Part shown: piece after piece, positions 18,989 to 27,385 of the stretch
How positions within the stretch are numbered: position 1 is the first letter of the stretch
Layout: each line of letters starts with the position of its first letter
From: Terriglobia bacterium
Lineage (GTDB): Bacteria > Acidobacteriota > Terriglobia > Acidiferrales > UBA7541
Reading direction: 5' to 3'
Length of the DNA stretch: 39,713 bases
Assembly: GCA_020073375.1 (NCBI GenBank)
Contig: JAIQFG010000063.1
Location: forward strand, 1 to 39,713
The notes under the pieces: model-generated
Databases searched by the model: none
What the model saw: only the letters and a program-made list of their open reading frames with translations
Told to the model about the DNA's origin: nothing
Program-made: the position numbers and the translations under genes

Positions 18989-20389
18989 TCAATCCCCGCC
19001 GGCTTCGACCAGCGCCAGGCCGTAAGGGTCGTTGCCAACACCGGTCACGGTGGAGACAACCGTCCTGGTCCGCAGGTCTATCACCCACACGGTTCCGCTT
19101 GCGCGGAACTGGTTAAGGCGAGGACCGCCGGAGATTACGGCGTAGCGGCCATCGGCAGTGACGGCGGAGCCCTTCGGGTTCGCCGCGCGCACGACGCCAT
19201 CGGGATCAGCCGGGCGAGTTACCGGAATGCGGGCGACCTCGGTGCGCGTGGCAAGCTCGACGATGGAGACGTTGTTCGCGCGATAGTTCGGCACGACGAT
19301 GAACCGGCCGTCTGGAGTGAAGGAAGGAATGAACGGCCTCGTTTGGCCATTGGGATCATCGGTCCCGACCCGCACTCGCGCCACTTCCGCGGACGCGTCG
19401 CCCACTCGGGCGCGGTCCACGTCGATGATAGAAATGGTGTTGCCCTCGATCCCGGTTCGCGCGCTTTCCCGGTTTGCGGCGACGATCCAGCGGCCGTCGG
19501 GGCTCGCAGCGATACCCCAGGGGCCGACCTGCGTGGGAACGTGCATGATTTCCGGGGTCTTGTTTCCGGCCAGCGCGGCTTCCAGATCGATCACTGAAAC
19601 GTCATCCGTGCCGCCGTTCGCGGTAAACACGTAGCTCTTGCCGTTGCTACCGCGGCCAAGCGCGATGCTATTGGTGTTCGGGAAGCATCCCCATGCCGGA
19701 TGTGGCGAGAGCAATGGAACGGGCGAGAATGTGCCGTTCGGCTGGGGAAATGTTTTTTCGAAACTCGGCGGTCCGCTGGGGGAGACGAACGGCACCGGAA
19801 AATTCGGGCAGGAGACGCCCTGGCGGCCGACGGCCAATTCGACCGAGCCGCGCAGGCTCCCGGTCTTGCGATCGACGAAGTTAATGCGGTTGCCGCCATC
19901 CTCGGTCAGATAGCCTTCGGCGTTGCCGATGATGAACATATCCTTAAGAAGCACCAGGCCAACCGAACCGAAGTGGCCACTATCGATGAGCCTCACCAGC
20001 GCATCGGCCGTGTTGTCGTTCTTTGGATCGATCATCTTTTTTACGTCCATCACGGCAATATTTCCGCGCCCACCGTGCTGATTGAACTCGGCATTGTCAA
20101 TGGCGCCGTGGTGGTTGACGACGAAAGCGGTCTTACTGTCTTCGCTGATGACGATGTTGGCCGGGTCACCCAGCGGCCTGCCGTCGAGACGATCGAGGGC
20201 CGTCTTCGAGCGGCTGACGATGGCGTTCGGCGTGTTGTTGTTCTCAGGCCGCAGCGCCTTCTTCAAATCGATTGCATACATGCGAGGGTCTCTGCGACCC
20301 GTTGCCAGGATGTAGGTATTCTGGGCGCGCGCTTCACGCGCAAAACACAACAACAGGCCGCCTGCGGCAAGAAGCTTCTGGATTTTCAT
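18989..20389 (-). CDS. Secreted YVTN-type beta-propeller protein
   Basis: A protein of 466 residues. The ATG at 20389 is preferred: AAGGA lies just upstream and it gives a signal peptide (MKIQKLLAAGG...ARAQ). Repeated propeller-blade motifs include SYVFTANGGTDDVSVIDL, GIAASPDGRWIVAANRES, IPSFTPDGRFIVVPNYRANN and GSAVTADGRYAVISGG, typical of the YVTN/NHL/lactonase-like propellers. Seven blades are plausible. The region from about residue 80 to 200 is rich in Asn/Asp and has Cys residues at about 185 and 225. Likely periplasmic or surface-exposed; ligand or enzymatic activity unknown. A candidate promoter lies directly in front, so it is probably transcribed alone. Confidence 0.8.
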   Translation of the reverse strand: MKIQKLLAAGGLLLCFAREARAQNTYILATGRRDPRMYAIDLKKALRPENNNTPNAIVSRSKTALDRLDGRPLGDPANIVISEDSKTAFVVNHHGAIDNAEFNQHGGRGNIAVMDVKKMIDPKNDNTADALVRLIDSGHFGSVGLVLLKDMFIIGNAEGYLTEDGGNRINFVDRKTGSLRGSVELAVGRQGVSCPNFPVPFVSPSGPPSFEKTFPQPNGTFSPVPLLSPHPAWGCFPNTNSIALGRGSNGKSYVFTANGGTDDVSVIDLEAALAGNKTPEIMHVPTQVGPWGIAASPDGRWIVAANRESARTGIEGNTISIIDVDRARVGDASAEVARVRVGTDDPNGQTRPFIPSFTPDGRFIVVPNYRANNVSIVELATRTEVARIPVTRPADPDGVVRAANPKGSAVTADGRYAVISGGPRLNQFRASGTVWVIDLRTRTVVSTVTGVGNDPYGLALVEAGGD

Positions 20390-20419
20390 AGATCCTTCCC
20401 CAAGGTTACTTGTGAAACG

Positions 20420-20449
20420 ATGGTAGGCTCGCACCACTGGACACGTCAA
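20420..20449 (-). promoter_or_regulatory. Sigma-70-type promoter for the YVTN gene
   Basis: On the minus strand, TTGACG (5 of 6) and TACCAT (4 of 6) with an 18-bp spacer. The transcript would start about 24 nt before the ATG at 20389. Confidence 0.5.
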
Positions 20450-20730
20450 CTCGCGTCATTTGAAGAGCGACGCGGGCCTTTTCGGTCTCCGTCGAATTCC
20501 AAAGATCAACCCCGGTAAGGCCCAGGCTTGGGTTTGGAATTGGCGGGTGCCCAATCCTTGCGGTTTGTGGAAGGGTGGGGTTCTTTTCCATATCATCGTA
20601 GTTTCTTTACTGTGAATCCAAGCAAGACCCGCCCTTGAAAAGGCGTCAAGGACGGGGCATGCAAACACCAGTATGATAATTGATATTGGACTTATAAAAT
20701 CGGTATCATGCGCGGACGAAGTGCGGGGAA

Positions 20731-20936
20731 ATGACAGTGGCCAGCGGCAAGTTCCCGGCGACCATAGGGGCTTGGACAGAGGCTCACGCACGCGCGAGAA
20801 TTTTCCCATCCGGGAAAGTGACGTTGCCGGAGTATCGGGATGGGAAAGCGGGCCAGCATCGCCTTTCCGGACATCTTCCGCATACCATTGAATTCAGTGG
20901 CTTTAGATAACTCCTGCCATTGGCCACTGTGATGCA
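20731..20936. repeat. Imperfect inverted repeat flanking ~165 bp of non-coding DNA
   Basis: ACAGTGGCCA at 20734-20743 is the exact reverse complement of TGGCCACTGT at 20921-20930, and the match extends imperfectly a further ~10 bp inward (CTTGCC vs CCTGCC). The arms could be two binding sites for one regulator, or ends of a small non-autonomous element; no target duplication is visible. The rest of 20450-20959 is non-coding with AT-rich patches near 20680. Confidence 0.4.
20921..20936 (+). promoter_or_regulatory. Weak sigma-54-like promoter
   Basis: TGGCCACTGTGATGCA keeps the invariant GG and GC dinucleotides 10 bp apart and TGGC at -24, but departs at four other positions. Transcription would start near 20947, right at the AGGAGG ribosome site of the microprotein. 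It overlaps one arm of an inverted repeat. Confidence 0.3.
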
Positions 20937-20959
20937 ATGCCCATCGCAGGAGGTTTGCC

Positions 20960-21076
20960 ATGATCCGTCACCTGTTTTTCACAAATTACGCGCTCGTGTA
21001 CAAGGCGGTGGCTGCGCTGTTCACGATAGGCGCGGCGGGGTTACTGGCCTACCTGGTGCTGCAGGTCCGGTGGTAG
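20960..21076 (+). CDS. 38-residue single-pass membrane microprotein
   Basis: A short ORF with an excellent ribosome site (AGGAGG, 6 nt before ATG). The product starts MIRHLFFTNYALVYK and continues with one hydrophobic helix of about 20 residues (about 15-34), ending LQVRW. Basic residues at the N-terminus suggest the start is cytoplasmic. It ends 7 bp before the ATG of the hybrid kinase gene and must share its transcript. I know no family for it. By position it may anchor or tune the soluble kinase, as small membrane proteins do for other kinases; that is inference. Confidence 0.7.
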   Translation: MIRHLFFTNYALVYKAVAALFTIGAAGLLAYLVLQVRW

Positions 21077-21083
21077 GAGCGTG

Positions 21084-24000
21084 ATGTCCAAGTCCGGCTG
21101 GCTGCGAAAATGGAAGGGGGCGCGATCGGTGGAGGATCACGCCAGCGCCCTGGTGCGCGCGGCCACGGGCGGGGATTCGCTGGACCTGCTGCTCGATTTG
21201 GGCGTGCAGGCGCTGCTGGCTGCGGGGGATGCGGACCGCGCCGGGCTGTGGCTGGCGGGGGACCGGCAGGGGGAATCAGGGCGGGGGCGCGTGCTCGAGC
21301 GATTGCCGGGGCCTATTCCCGAACAGTGGAAGCATCTGGATATATCGACGCCTTTCCTGCGGTCGGCACTGGACAGTTCGGAACCGCTGCAGGTGGAAAT
21401 CGGGCCCAATGAAACGACGCCGCAACCGGGCCCACTGGTCGGAATGCGCACGGCGATCTGGATCCCGCTGCGGACCCGGAACCACACATTCGGATTGGCC
21501 CTGGTGGCTCATGCCCGCCATGCCGCGTACGCGGATCTGGAGGCGTTGCGGGCGCGGGCCGATGAAATTGCGCTGGCCGTAAGGCACCAGCGCGACTCGC
21601 GCCGGATGGAGCTTGCCTCGGATGAAATTCGCGCGCAGACGCGGCTTTCGCGGGCGATCCTGTGCGGGGTTTCGGCCGACTTCATCATTCCGCAGATTGC
21701 GCACACGGCCAGGCATCACCTGCGTGCGGAGTTCGTGGCCGTGGGACGCGGCAGCGAGCCACCGGTATCGGGCGAAGGCTGGGACGGTCCGGATGAGTGG
21801 GCCGCCGCGATCCGGCAGGGCCCGCTGCTGCAACTGTGGCGCAAGGCTTACGAGAGCGGGCAAGCAAGCGAGCTTGCCGGCGAGTCCCTGCCGTCGAGGC
21901 CGGGGTCGCCGCTGGATGCTTCACAGACCGTGCTGGGGCGCGTGGTGGCCATTCCGATTGAAGTCCGCAACCGACCCGGGGGCGTGCTGATGGCCGGCCT
22001 GGAGGCTTCGGAAGGCTCGTCCGAGGATATCTCGAGGCTGGAGCCTTACACGCTGCTGGGGGCTTGCGCGCTGGATCAGGAAATGGCGCGGGGCGAGCGG
22101 ACGTCATTCAAGAAATTGCAGCGGAAAATGACCGAGGACAGCGGCGAGTGTCTGGTGGCCGTCGATGCCGGCGGGCTGGTCCGCGAAACCAGCCCGTCCG
22201 GCGCCGCATTGCTGTTCCCGCAGCGCAGACGGCGGGAAGAAACCCAATTTGAGGATCTATTTTCCGCTGAGGCGCGCAGCGCGGTGGCAGAATGGCGCCA
22301 CCGGCTGGCTTCCACCAACGATGAAGAGGAATCGAAGCAGGTGCACCCGCCGGCCGCGCTGGAGGCTGCGCTTGAGCAAGGCGGCGTGGTCCGACTGCAT
22401 CCGCGCGCGGGGATTGCCGGAATTGGCGGCGAAGCGAACCGGTGGATGATCAGTGTGGAAGACCGCGAAGCGCCGCGGGCTCAGGTGGATTCGCAAACGC
22501 GGCTGGAAGCCGAAATGGCGGGGCTGCTGGATTCCATCGAATCGGGCGTGCTGCTGCTGGACCATGCGGGAAACATACGGCTGGTGAGCGACCGGCTGGC
22601 GGCCATACTGGGATTTGAAGCCCGCCGACTGCAGGAAATGGGAAACATCGAATCGTTGATCGACCACGTGGCGGGGCAATTCAGCCGTCCGGCGGAGACG
22701 GCGGCGCGGTGGCGCGAACATGTGCGCCGCGGCGAGGAATCGAGCTGGGAGGAATTTGAGCTGACGCGGCCATCGCGCAAGATCGTCGAACGGTTTGCCA
22801 AACCTCTGCATGGCCCTGACGGGGCGCGACTGGGATGGCTGGAAGTCTACCGGGACATCACCGGGCAAAGGCTGATCCAGACCAAGCTGCTGCAAACGGA
22901 AAAAATGGCGGCGCTCGGGCAGCTGGTTTCCGGAATCGCGCACGAATTGAACAATCCGCTAACCAGCATTCAGGGTTACGCGCAGATTCTGCTGGGTCGG
23001 CGCGGGGCCGCCGAGCGCGCGGCCGACGCGCGGCGAATTTCCGTGGAGGCAGAGCGGGCCACGCGCATCGTCAAGAACCTTCTGCTATTTTCCCGCGAGA
23101 CCAAGCCGGAGCGGCGCGCGGTCGATCTCAACGAAGTGATCGAGCGGACGCTTTCGCTGCGATCCTACGAACTGAAACTGGAAAACATCGACGTGGACCT
23201 GGCGCTCGAACCCGGTCTGCCGAACACGCTGGCCGACGCGGCGCAACTGCAGCAGGTGGTTCTGAACCTGGTCGTGAACGCCGAACAGGCGATTGCGCTG
23301 GAGCGCGGGGAAGAACCCCGGCGCGGGCACATTCAATTGCGCACACGCCGCCTGCCGGGCGACCGCATCGCCATGGAAGTGTCCGATGACGGTCCGGGAA
23401 TATCGTCCGAGGTGGCGCCGCGGATTTTCGATCCGTTTTTTACGACCAAGCCGGCAGGCGTGGGCACCGGGCTGGGACTTTCCATCGTGTACGGGATCAT
23501 TCAGGAGCATGGCGGAGAGGTGACCGTGGAGAGCCATGCGGGCAAGGGAGCCGTTCTGACCGTGGAGCTTCCGGCGCTGCCGGTAACCGGGTTTGAGTTC
23601 GCGGCCGGCGGAGAATCCTCGTTCACGCCGCACACGGCCAAAATTTTTCCAATGACTCGGCCGGCGACGCGGCCCGAACACATCCTGGTGGTGGAAGACG
23701 AACCGACGGTGGCGCAACTGATCGCCGACGTAATGACCGAGGAAGGCCACATGGTCGAGACGCTGCTGGACAGCCGCGAGGCGCTGGCGCGGCTGGAGGA
23801 AACCAGCTACGACCTGGTGATCTGCGATCTGAAAATGCCGCACCTGGACGGGCCCGGAATTTATCGCGCGCTGGTGCAGCGCGGAAACCCGGCGCAGCAC
23901 CGGATCTTGTTCGTCACCGGCGACACCATGAGCCCGCGCACCACCGAGTTTCTGAAGTCCAGCGGCGTGCCCTATCTGGCCAAGCCGTTTCTGGTGGAGG

Positions 24001-24101
24001 AATTGAACGAGGCGGTGCGCCACGCGTTTGCCGCCGCGCCGTCCGGCGATCAAACCGCCGCACGGATGGATTGGCCGCGTGCCATTGCGAGGGAACAATG
24101 A
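21084..24101 (+). CDS. Hybrid sensor histidine kinase (GAF-GAF-PAS-HisKA-HATPase-REC)
   Basis: A protein of 1,005 residues with no membrane helix. Two GAF-like regions (about 15-165 and 185-335) are followed by a divergent PAS-like segment (about 350-470), a clearer PAS (about 480-595), and the kinase core. The H-box SGIAHELNNPLTS places His620; the N-box is LNLVVNAEQAI, the G1 box SDDGPGIS, with FFTTKPAGVGTGLGLSI after it. A C-terminal receiver (about 865-985) has EDEPT, Asp915 in LVICDLKMPHLDG, and Lys in AKPFL. Phosphate should pass from His620 to Asp915. ATG at 21084 is preferred over the GTG one codon earlier. Its stop overlaps the ATG of the following gene. Confidence 0.94.
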   Translation: MSKSGWLRKWKGARSVEDHASALVRAATGGDSLDLLLDLGVQALLAAGDADRAGLWLAGDRQGESGRGRVLERLPGPIPEQWKHLDISTPFLRSALDSSEPLQVEIGPNETTPQPGPLVGMRTAIWIPLRTRNHTFGLALVAHARHAAYADLEALRARADEIALAVRHQRDSRRMELASDEIRAQTRLSRAILCGVSADFIIPQIAHTARHHLRAEFVAVGRGSEPPVSGEGWDGPDEWAAAIRQGPLLQLWRKAYESGQASELAGESLPSRPGSPLDASQTVLGRVVAIPIEVRNRPGGVLMAGLEASEGSSEDISRLEPYTLLGACALDQEMARGERTSFKKLQRKMTEDSGECLVAVDAGGLVRETSPSGAALLFPQRRRREETQFEDLFSAEARSAVAEWRHRLASTNDEEESKQVHPPAALEAALEQGGVVRLHPRAGIAGIGGEANRWMISVEDREAPRAQVDSQTRLEAEMAGLLDSIESGVLLLDHAGNIRLVSDRLAAILGFEARRLQEMGNIESLIDHVAGQFSRPAETAARWREHVRRGEESSWEEFELTRPSRKIVERFAKPLHGPDGARLGWLEVYRDITGQRLIQTKLLQTEKMAALGQLVSGIAHELNNPLTSIQGYAQILLGRRGAAERAADARRISVEAERATRIVKNLLLFSRETKPERRAVDLNEVIERTLSLRSYELKLENIDVDLALEPGLPNTLADAAQLQQVVLNLVVNAEQAIALERGEEPRRGHIQLRTRRLPGDRIAMEVSDDGPGISSEVAPRIFDPFFTTKPAGVGTGLGLSIVYGIIQEHGGEVTVESHAGKGAVLTVELPALPVTGFEFAAGGESSFTPHTAKIFPMTRPATRPEHILVVEDEPTVAQLIADVMTEEGHMVETLLDSREALARLEETSYDLVICDLKMPHLDGPGIYRALVQRGNPAQHRILFVTGDTMSPRTTEFLKSSGVPYLAKPFLVEELNEAVRHAFAAAPSGDQTAARMDWPRAIAREQ

Positions 24102-24745
24102 ATTCCGTGAGACGAACGATTTTCATGATCAGCGCCGATGCAGCGACGGCGCAAGCGTGCATCGAGGAACTGTCCGTATTCGGCGAACGCTACCGCACAC
24201 ACCTGGCAAGTTCAGTGGAAAAGGCGCGGAAAACGTTCGCGAAAGTACCGCCCTCGGTGATCTTCCTGGACCAGTCCGCGATCGATACCCGGCATGACAG
24301 CGAATCCCTGGCATCAACCGTTGCGGCGCTGGCGGAAATCGCGCCCGTGGTGGTTGCCGGGACTCCGGAAAGACAAGGCGACCTGGCATTCCTGATCACG
24401 GCCGGGGCGGTGGATTTCGTGGCGCGCACGGGTCAATTTCTGCCGATCGTTGCGGGCATGCTGGACCGCCGGATGCGCATGGCCGAGCGGGTGTCGGGAA
24501 TGGTGCAATTTCCGAAGGACGAATTGGCGGGCGACTTCGGGGAAATTCTGCGCCACGAAGTGAACAATCCGCTGACCGGAATTCTCGGCAACACCGAACT
24601 GCTGCTCGCGCGGCGCGACCGCCTGCCGCCCGGCGCCATCGAGCGCCTGCAGACCATCGCCGAACTGGCCGTTCGGCTGCGCGAGACCGTGCGGAGGCTT
24701 TCCAATGCGTGGGATGAGCGGCATGAGCATGCAAGGCCGGCTTGA
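24098..24745 (+). CDS. Degenerate receiver plus DHp protein lacking a kinase ATPase domain
   Basis: A protein of 215 residues whose ATG overlaps the hybrid kinase stop (ATGA). The first ~125 residues resemble a receiver: Asp58 in VIFLDQSA is at the phospho-site, but the first acidic pair is reduced (MISADAAT) and the invariant Lys is missing (VARTGQFLP). The second half is a HisKA-type dimerisation helix pair with a full H-box, LRHEVNNPLTGILGN, placing His153. There is no N-box or G-box and the gene ends where a catalytic domain would begin. It may therefore act as a phosphotransfer protein between the hybrid kinase and a regulator, or dimerise with the kinase. Truncation of a larger kinase is the alternative, but the coupling argues it is maintained. 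Confidence 0.85.
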   Translation: MNSVRRTIFMISADAATAQACIEELSVFGERYRTHLASSVEKARKTFAKVPPSVIFLDQSAIDTRHDSESLASTVAALAEIAPVVVAGTPERQGDLAFLITAGAVDFVARTGQFLPIVAGMLDRRMRMAERVSGMVQFPKDELAGDFGEILRHEVNNPLTGILGNTELLLARRDRLPPGAIERLQTIAELAVRLRETVRRLSNAWDERHEHARPA

Positions 24746-24750
24746 AAAAA

Positions 24751-24858
24751 AAGGAGGCAAGGAGGCAGGGAGGCAAAGAGGCAAGGAAAAAACCGGATCG
24801 TGGGCACTCATTACTGCCGTCTTCCCTGCCTCCTTGCTTCCTTGCCTCCCTGCCTCCT
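24751..24858. repeat. Purine-rich minisatellite in inverted orientation between convergent genes
   Basis: The left arm (24751-24787) is about five imperfect copies of an 8-mer like AGGAGGCA. The right arm (24821-24858) is the complementary array (TGCCTCCT). The arms could pair over ~35 bp around a 33-bp loop. They fill the gap between two converging genes, so the hairpin could end transcription from both sides, though there is no clear T-run. Confidence 0.65.
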
Positions 24859-24861
24859 GCT

Positions 24862-26073
24862 TCACGTCCTGAACAACACGTCTTCCCTTTGAAATAATTT
24901 CACGGCTACGGCGATCGCGGCGGCGGCGTAGACGCTGGAGGACGCGAAGATGATCGCGATGTAATTCCAGTGATAGGTGCCGGCGATGATTTCCTTGGCG
25001 ACCAGGCTGGTATTGAGGACGGGGACGAGAGCAAGTTTGGCGTTGAGGTCGACGCCGGGGATCATGGCGGCGACGGCGGGCAGGACCACGACGATCATGA
25101 GGGGGGAAAGATAGCTCTGGGCCTCCTTGAAACTTTTTGCGAAAAGGGAAATCGCCAGCAGGGCCGCGGAGAAAAATACGGCGAGCGGGAAGACCACCAG
25201 GAAGATGGAAGCCACCGCTTTTCCCGAGATGGTGATCTGCATCGCCGAGTCGGCCGCGCCCTGGGCCACGCCCAGGAGCAATTTCTTTCCCGCTCCGAAG
25301 GAAAGGGCCATCGAGGAAAGAGACAGCACGGCGGTGGCGACCGAGGCGGTGAGGACCATCAGGAATTTTCCGAGAACCAGATGCGTGCGCGAAACCGGGC
25401 TGCAGAGAATCGTTTCGATCGTGCCGCGCTCCTTTTCGCCCGCGGTCAGGTCCATGGCCGGATACATCGCGCCGGTAAGGCACAATAAAATCACGAAATA
25501 AGGGACGAGGCCGCCGAGGACCGCGCCGCCGACTTTTTCCGGCGGGGCCACGTTCTGCTCCCTGATGTCGAAGGGCTGAATGATGCTTTCGGGGAGCTGG
25601 CGCTCGCGCAGATTTTGCTGCACGGTCCGGTCGCGCAGGTCGCGAAAGAATTTCTGAAGGCGGTCGGCGCCGAATCCCGATTTAATTTCTCCCTCATACA
25701 TGTAAATCTTCACGGTCATGGGCTCGCCGGCGGCGAGCTTGGCGTCGAAGCCTTCGGGGATATCGACGGCGGCGCGAATCTGCTTATTGGAAATTTCCTC
25801 GGCGTAATCGGGCTTCTCGGGGACGATGCTCACCCGCTTCAATTCCGAAAGCTGCTTTCTCACGTTTGGCGAATCGTGGCCGCCGAGAATCATTACTTTG
25901 GGCACCTCGTCCATGGCGCGGCCCACTTGGCTGACCAGGACGCCGCCGATGCCGATGGTCAGCAGGGGCATGACGAAGATGGGGACGACGATCATGGAGA
26001 TCACGGTGCGGCGGTCGCGAAGCGAGTCGATAAGTTCCTTGCGGTAGACGATGCCGATGTTGCGCAGGCTCAT
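24862..26073 (-). CDS. ABC-2 family transporter permease (NatB-like)
   Basis: A protein of 403 residues. The ATG at 26073 overlaps the stop of the ATPase gene (ATGA), so upstream in-frame codons are ignored. An N-terminal helix (about 18-40, MIVVPIFVMPLLTIG) is followed by a large extracytoplasmic region (about 45-180) and then five or so helices to the end. The motif AGEKERGTIETILCSPVSR (about 210-228) is typical of ABC-2 permeases of the NatB/YhaP type. With the adjacent ATPase it should form an exporter; NatAB exports sodium, but related pairs export other substrates, so sodium is only one possibility. Confidence 0.88.
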   Translation of the reverse strand: MSLRNIGIVYRKELIDSLRDRRTVISMIVVPIFVMPLLTIGIGGVLVSQVGRAMDEVPKVMILGGHDSPNVRKQLSELKRVSIVPEKPDYAEEISNKQIRAAVDIPEGFDAKLAAGEPMTVKIYMYEGEIKSGFGADRLQKFFRDLRDRTVQQNLRERQLPESIIQPFDIREQNVAPPEKVGGAVLGGLVPYFVILLCLTGAMYPAMDLTAGEKERGTIETILCSPVSRTHLVLGKFLMVLTASVATAVLSLSSMALSFGAGKKLLLGVAQGAADSAMQITISGKAVASIFLVVFPLAVFFSAALLAISLFAKSFKEAQSYLSPLMIVVVLPAVAAMIPGVDLNAKLALVPVLNTSLVAKEIIAGTYHWNYIAIIFASSSVYAAAAIAVAVKLFQREDVLFRT

Positions 26074-26801
26074 GGCTCCACAACCTTCACGAAAATATCC
26101 TCCAGATCCTGCAGCGCGTACTGGCGGCGCAGTTCGGTGAGTGTGCCTTCGGCCATCAACTTGCCATTGTGGATGATGCCGATATGGTCGCACAGTTTTT
26201 CGACTTCGCTCATCACGTGAGTGGAAAAAATGACGGTCTTGCCGGCGTCGCGGCACTCGCGGATGAATCCGGCGATGGTTCGCGCGGCCATCACGTCAAG
26301 GCCGACTGTGGGTTCGTCGAAAATCATGACGGAAGGGTCGTGCACCAGCGTGCGGGCGATGGAAACTTTCTGTTTCATTCCGGTGGAGAGTTTGTCGCAG
26401 CGGCGGTCGCGAAACTCGTTCATTTCGAGGCGGTCAAAAATGGAGTCGATGCGGCGGCCCAGGGCGGGATCGTCCATGCCATGCAGGCGGCCGAAATATT
26501 GGACCATCTCGAATGCGGAAAGGCGGCCGTAGAGGGCGGTGGCGGTGGAAAGAAAACCCACGCAGGCGCGTACTTTTTCGGGTTCCTTGTTGACGTCAAA
26601 ACCGCCGACGATGGCGGTTCCTTCGGTGGGCGCCAGAATCGTGGCGAGCATGCGAAGCGTGGTGGTCTTGCCGGCGCCATTTGCGCCCAGCAGGCCGTAG
26701 ATTTCACCAGGGCGGCAGGAGAAACTGACGCCGTCCACGGCCGGAAGCGCGCCGCGCTTCTTGTCCCGGAACTTCTTCACCAGATGTCGCGCTTCAATCA
26801 T
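26070..26801 (-). CDS. ABC transporter ATPase (NatA-like)
   Basis: A 243-residue ATPase, the energy-coupling half of the exporter with the following permease. It has Walker [10 protein letters not shown] (about 39-47), a Q-loop region near 80-90 where Gln appears replaced ([15 protein letters not shown]), signature [10 protein letters not shown], Walker [13 protein letters not shown] and the switch His in FSTHVMSE. The C-terminus ends [11 protein letters not shown], as in NatA proteins. The unusual Q-loop sequence matches the NatA subgroup more than drug-exporter ATPases. It is first in a two-gene unit coupled by ATGA. Confidence 0.9.
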   Translation of the reverse strand: MIEARHLVKKFRDKKRGALPAVDGVSFSCRPGEIYGLLGANGAGKTTTLRMLATILAPTEGTAIVGGFDVNKEPEKVRACVGFLSTATALYGRLSAFEMVQYFGRLHGMDDPALGRRIDSIFDRLEMNEFRDRRCDKLSTGMKQKVSIARTLVHDPSVMIFDEPTVGLDVMAARTIAGFIRECRDAGKTVIFSTHVMSEVEKLCDHIGIIHNGKLMAEGTLTELRRQYALQDLEDIFVKVVEP

Positions 26802-26942
26802 GCCATCTCATTTTTCGAATTGCGTTGCTCGCCCGGGCGCGATCGCGGCGTCAAAACCGGCATCGGTTTGGCGCAGATTGTAGCCGAACGGAAAACGAAA
26901 TGACACGCAGCAGGAATGAAAATCGAGTCGCGAAGCGCGAGC

Positions 26943-27107
26943 TTAGCCCTTGTGGCAGTTGGGGCACTGCTTGGCGTCGAAATTTTCCGGCGTAACGCGG
27001 AACATGTTGTTACACTGGATGCAAACACGATGCAGAACGGGCTGCCCAGGCGTCGGAGCTTCCAGTTTGTGAGCATGAGGCTGCGCGGGTGCAGGTTCAT
27101 TTGCCAT
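26943..27107 (-). CDS. 54-residue zinc-ribbon protein
   Basis: A short ORF with a Pro/Ala/His-rich start (about 1-30) and a four-cysteine zinc ribbon: CIQC at about 34-37 and CPNC at about 49-52. The pattern is typical of small rubredoxin-like or zinc-ribbon proteins. No good ribosome site precedes the ATG, so the start is less certain, but the CxxC pairs and good codon phase make chance unlikely. Partner and role unknown; such proteins often bind nucleic acid or serve as assembly factors. Confidence 0.65.
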   Translation of the reverse strand: MANEPAPAQPHAHKLEAPTPGQPVLHRVCIQCNNMFRVTPENFDAKQCPNCHKG

Positions 27108-27385
27108 GGGGAAATTCTAGCACAGCAGAAGGCAACTCGACAGGAGCGGCGCGCACCGGGTGTCCAGACGGCAGCATCCTGGGCGGGAATCGGCGCATCC
27201 AAAACAGGGTGGAGTCGGAGATGATACGAGCCTCGCTCGTTTGCTGCGCGAAACTTTGTTAGAATGCCGCGTTTTAGCCTGTCCGGCGAAGATTTTTGTG
27301 GCCGGAGGCGACAGGAACTTTTTCGCGACATGTCCAGGCAGGACCGGGACGCGCGGAAAGTTACCGCCGGAGCGAGGATGAGACG

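Noticed and set aside
24314..25483. 389-codon minus-strand open frame spanning the gap between convergent genes
   Set aside because: Crosses the minisatellite and lies out of frame with the ABC-2 permease, whose frame has clear motifs.
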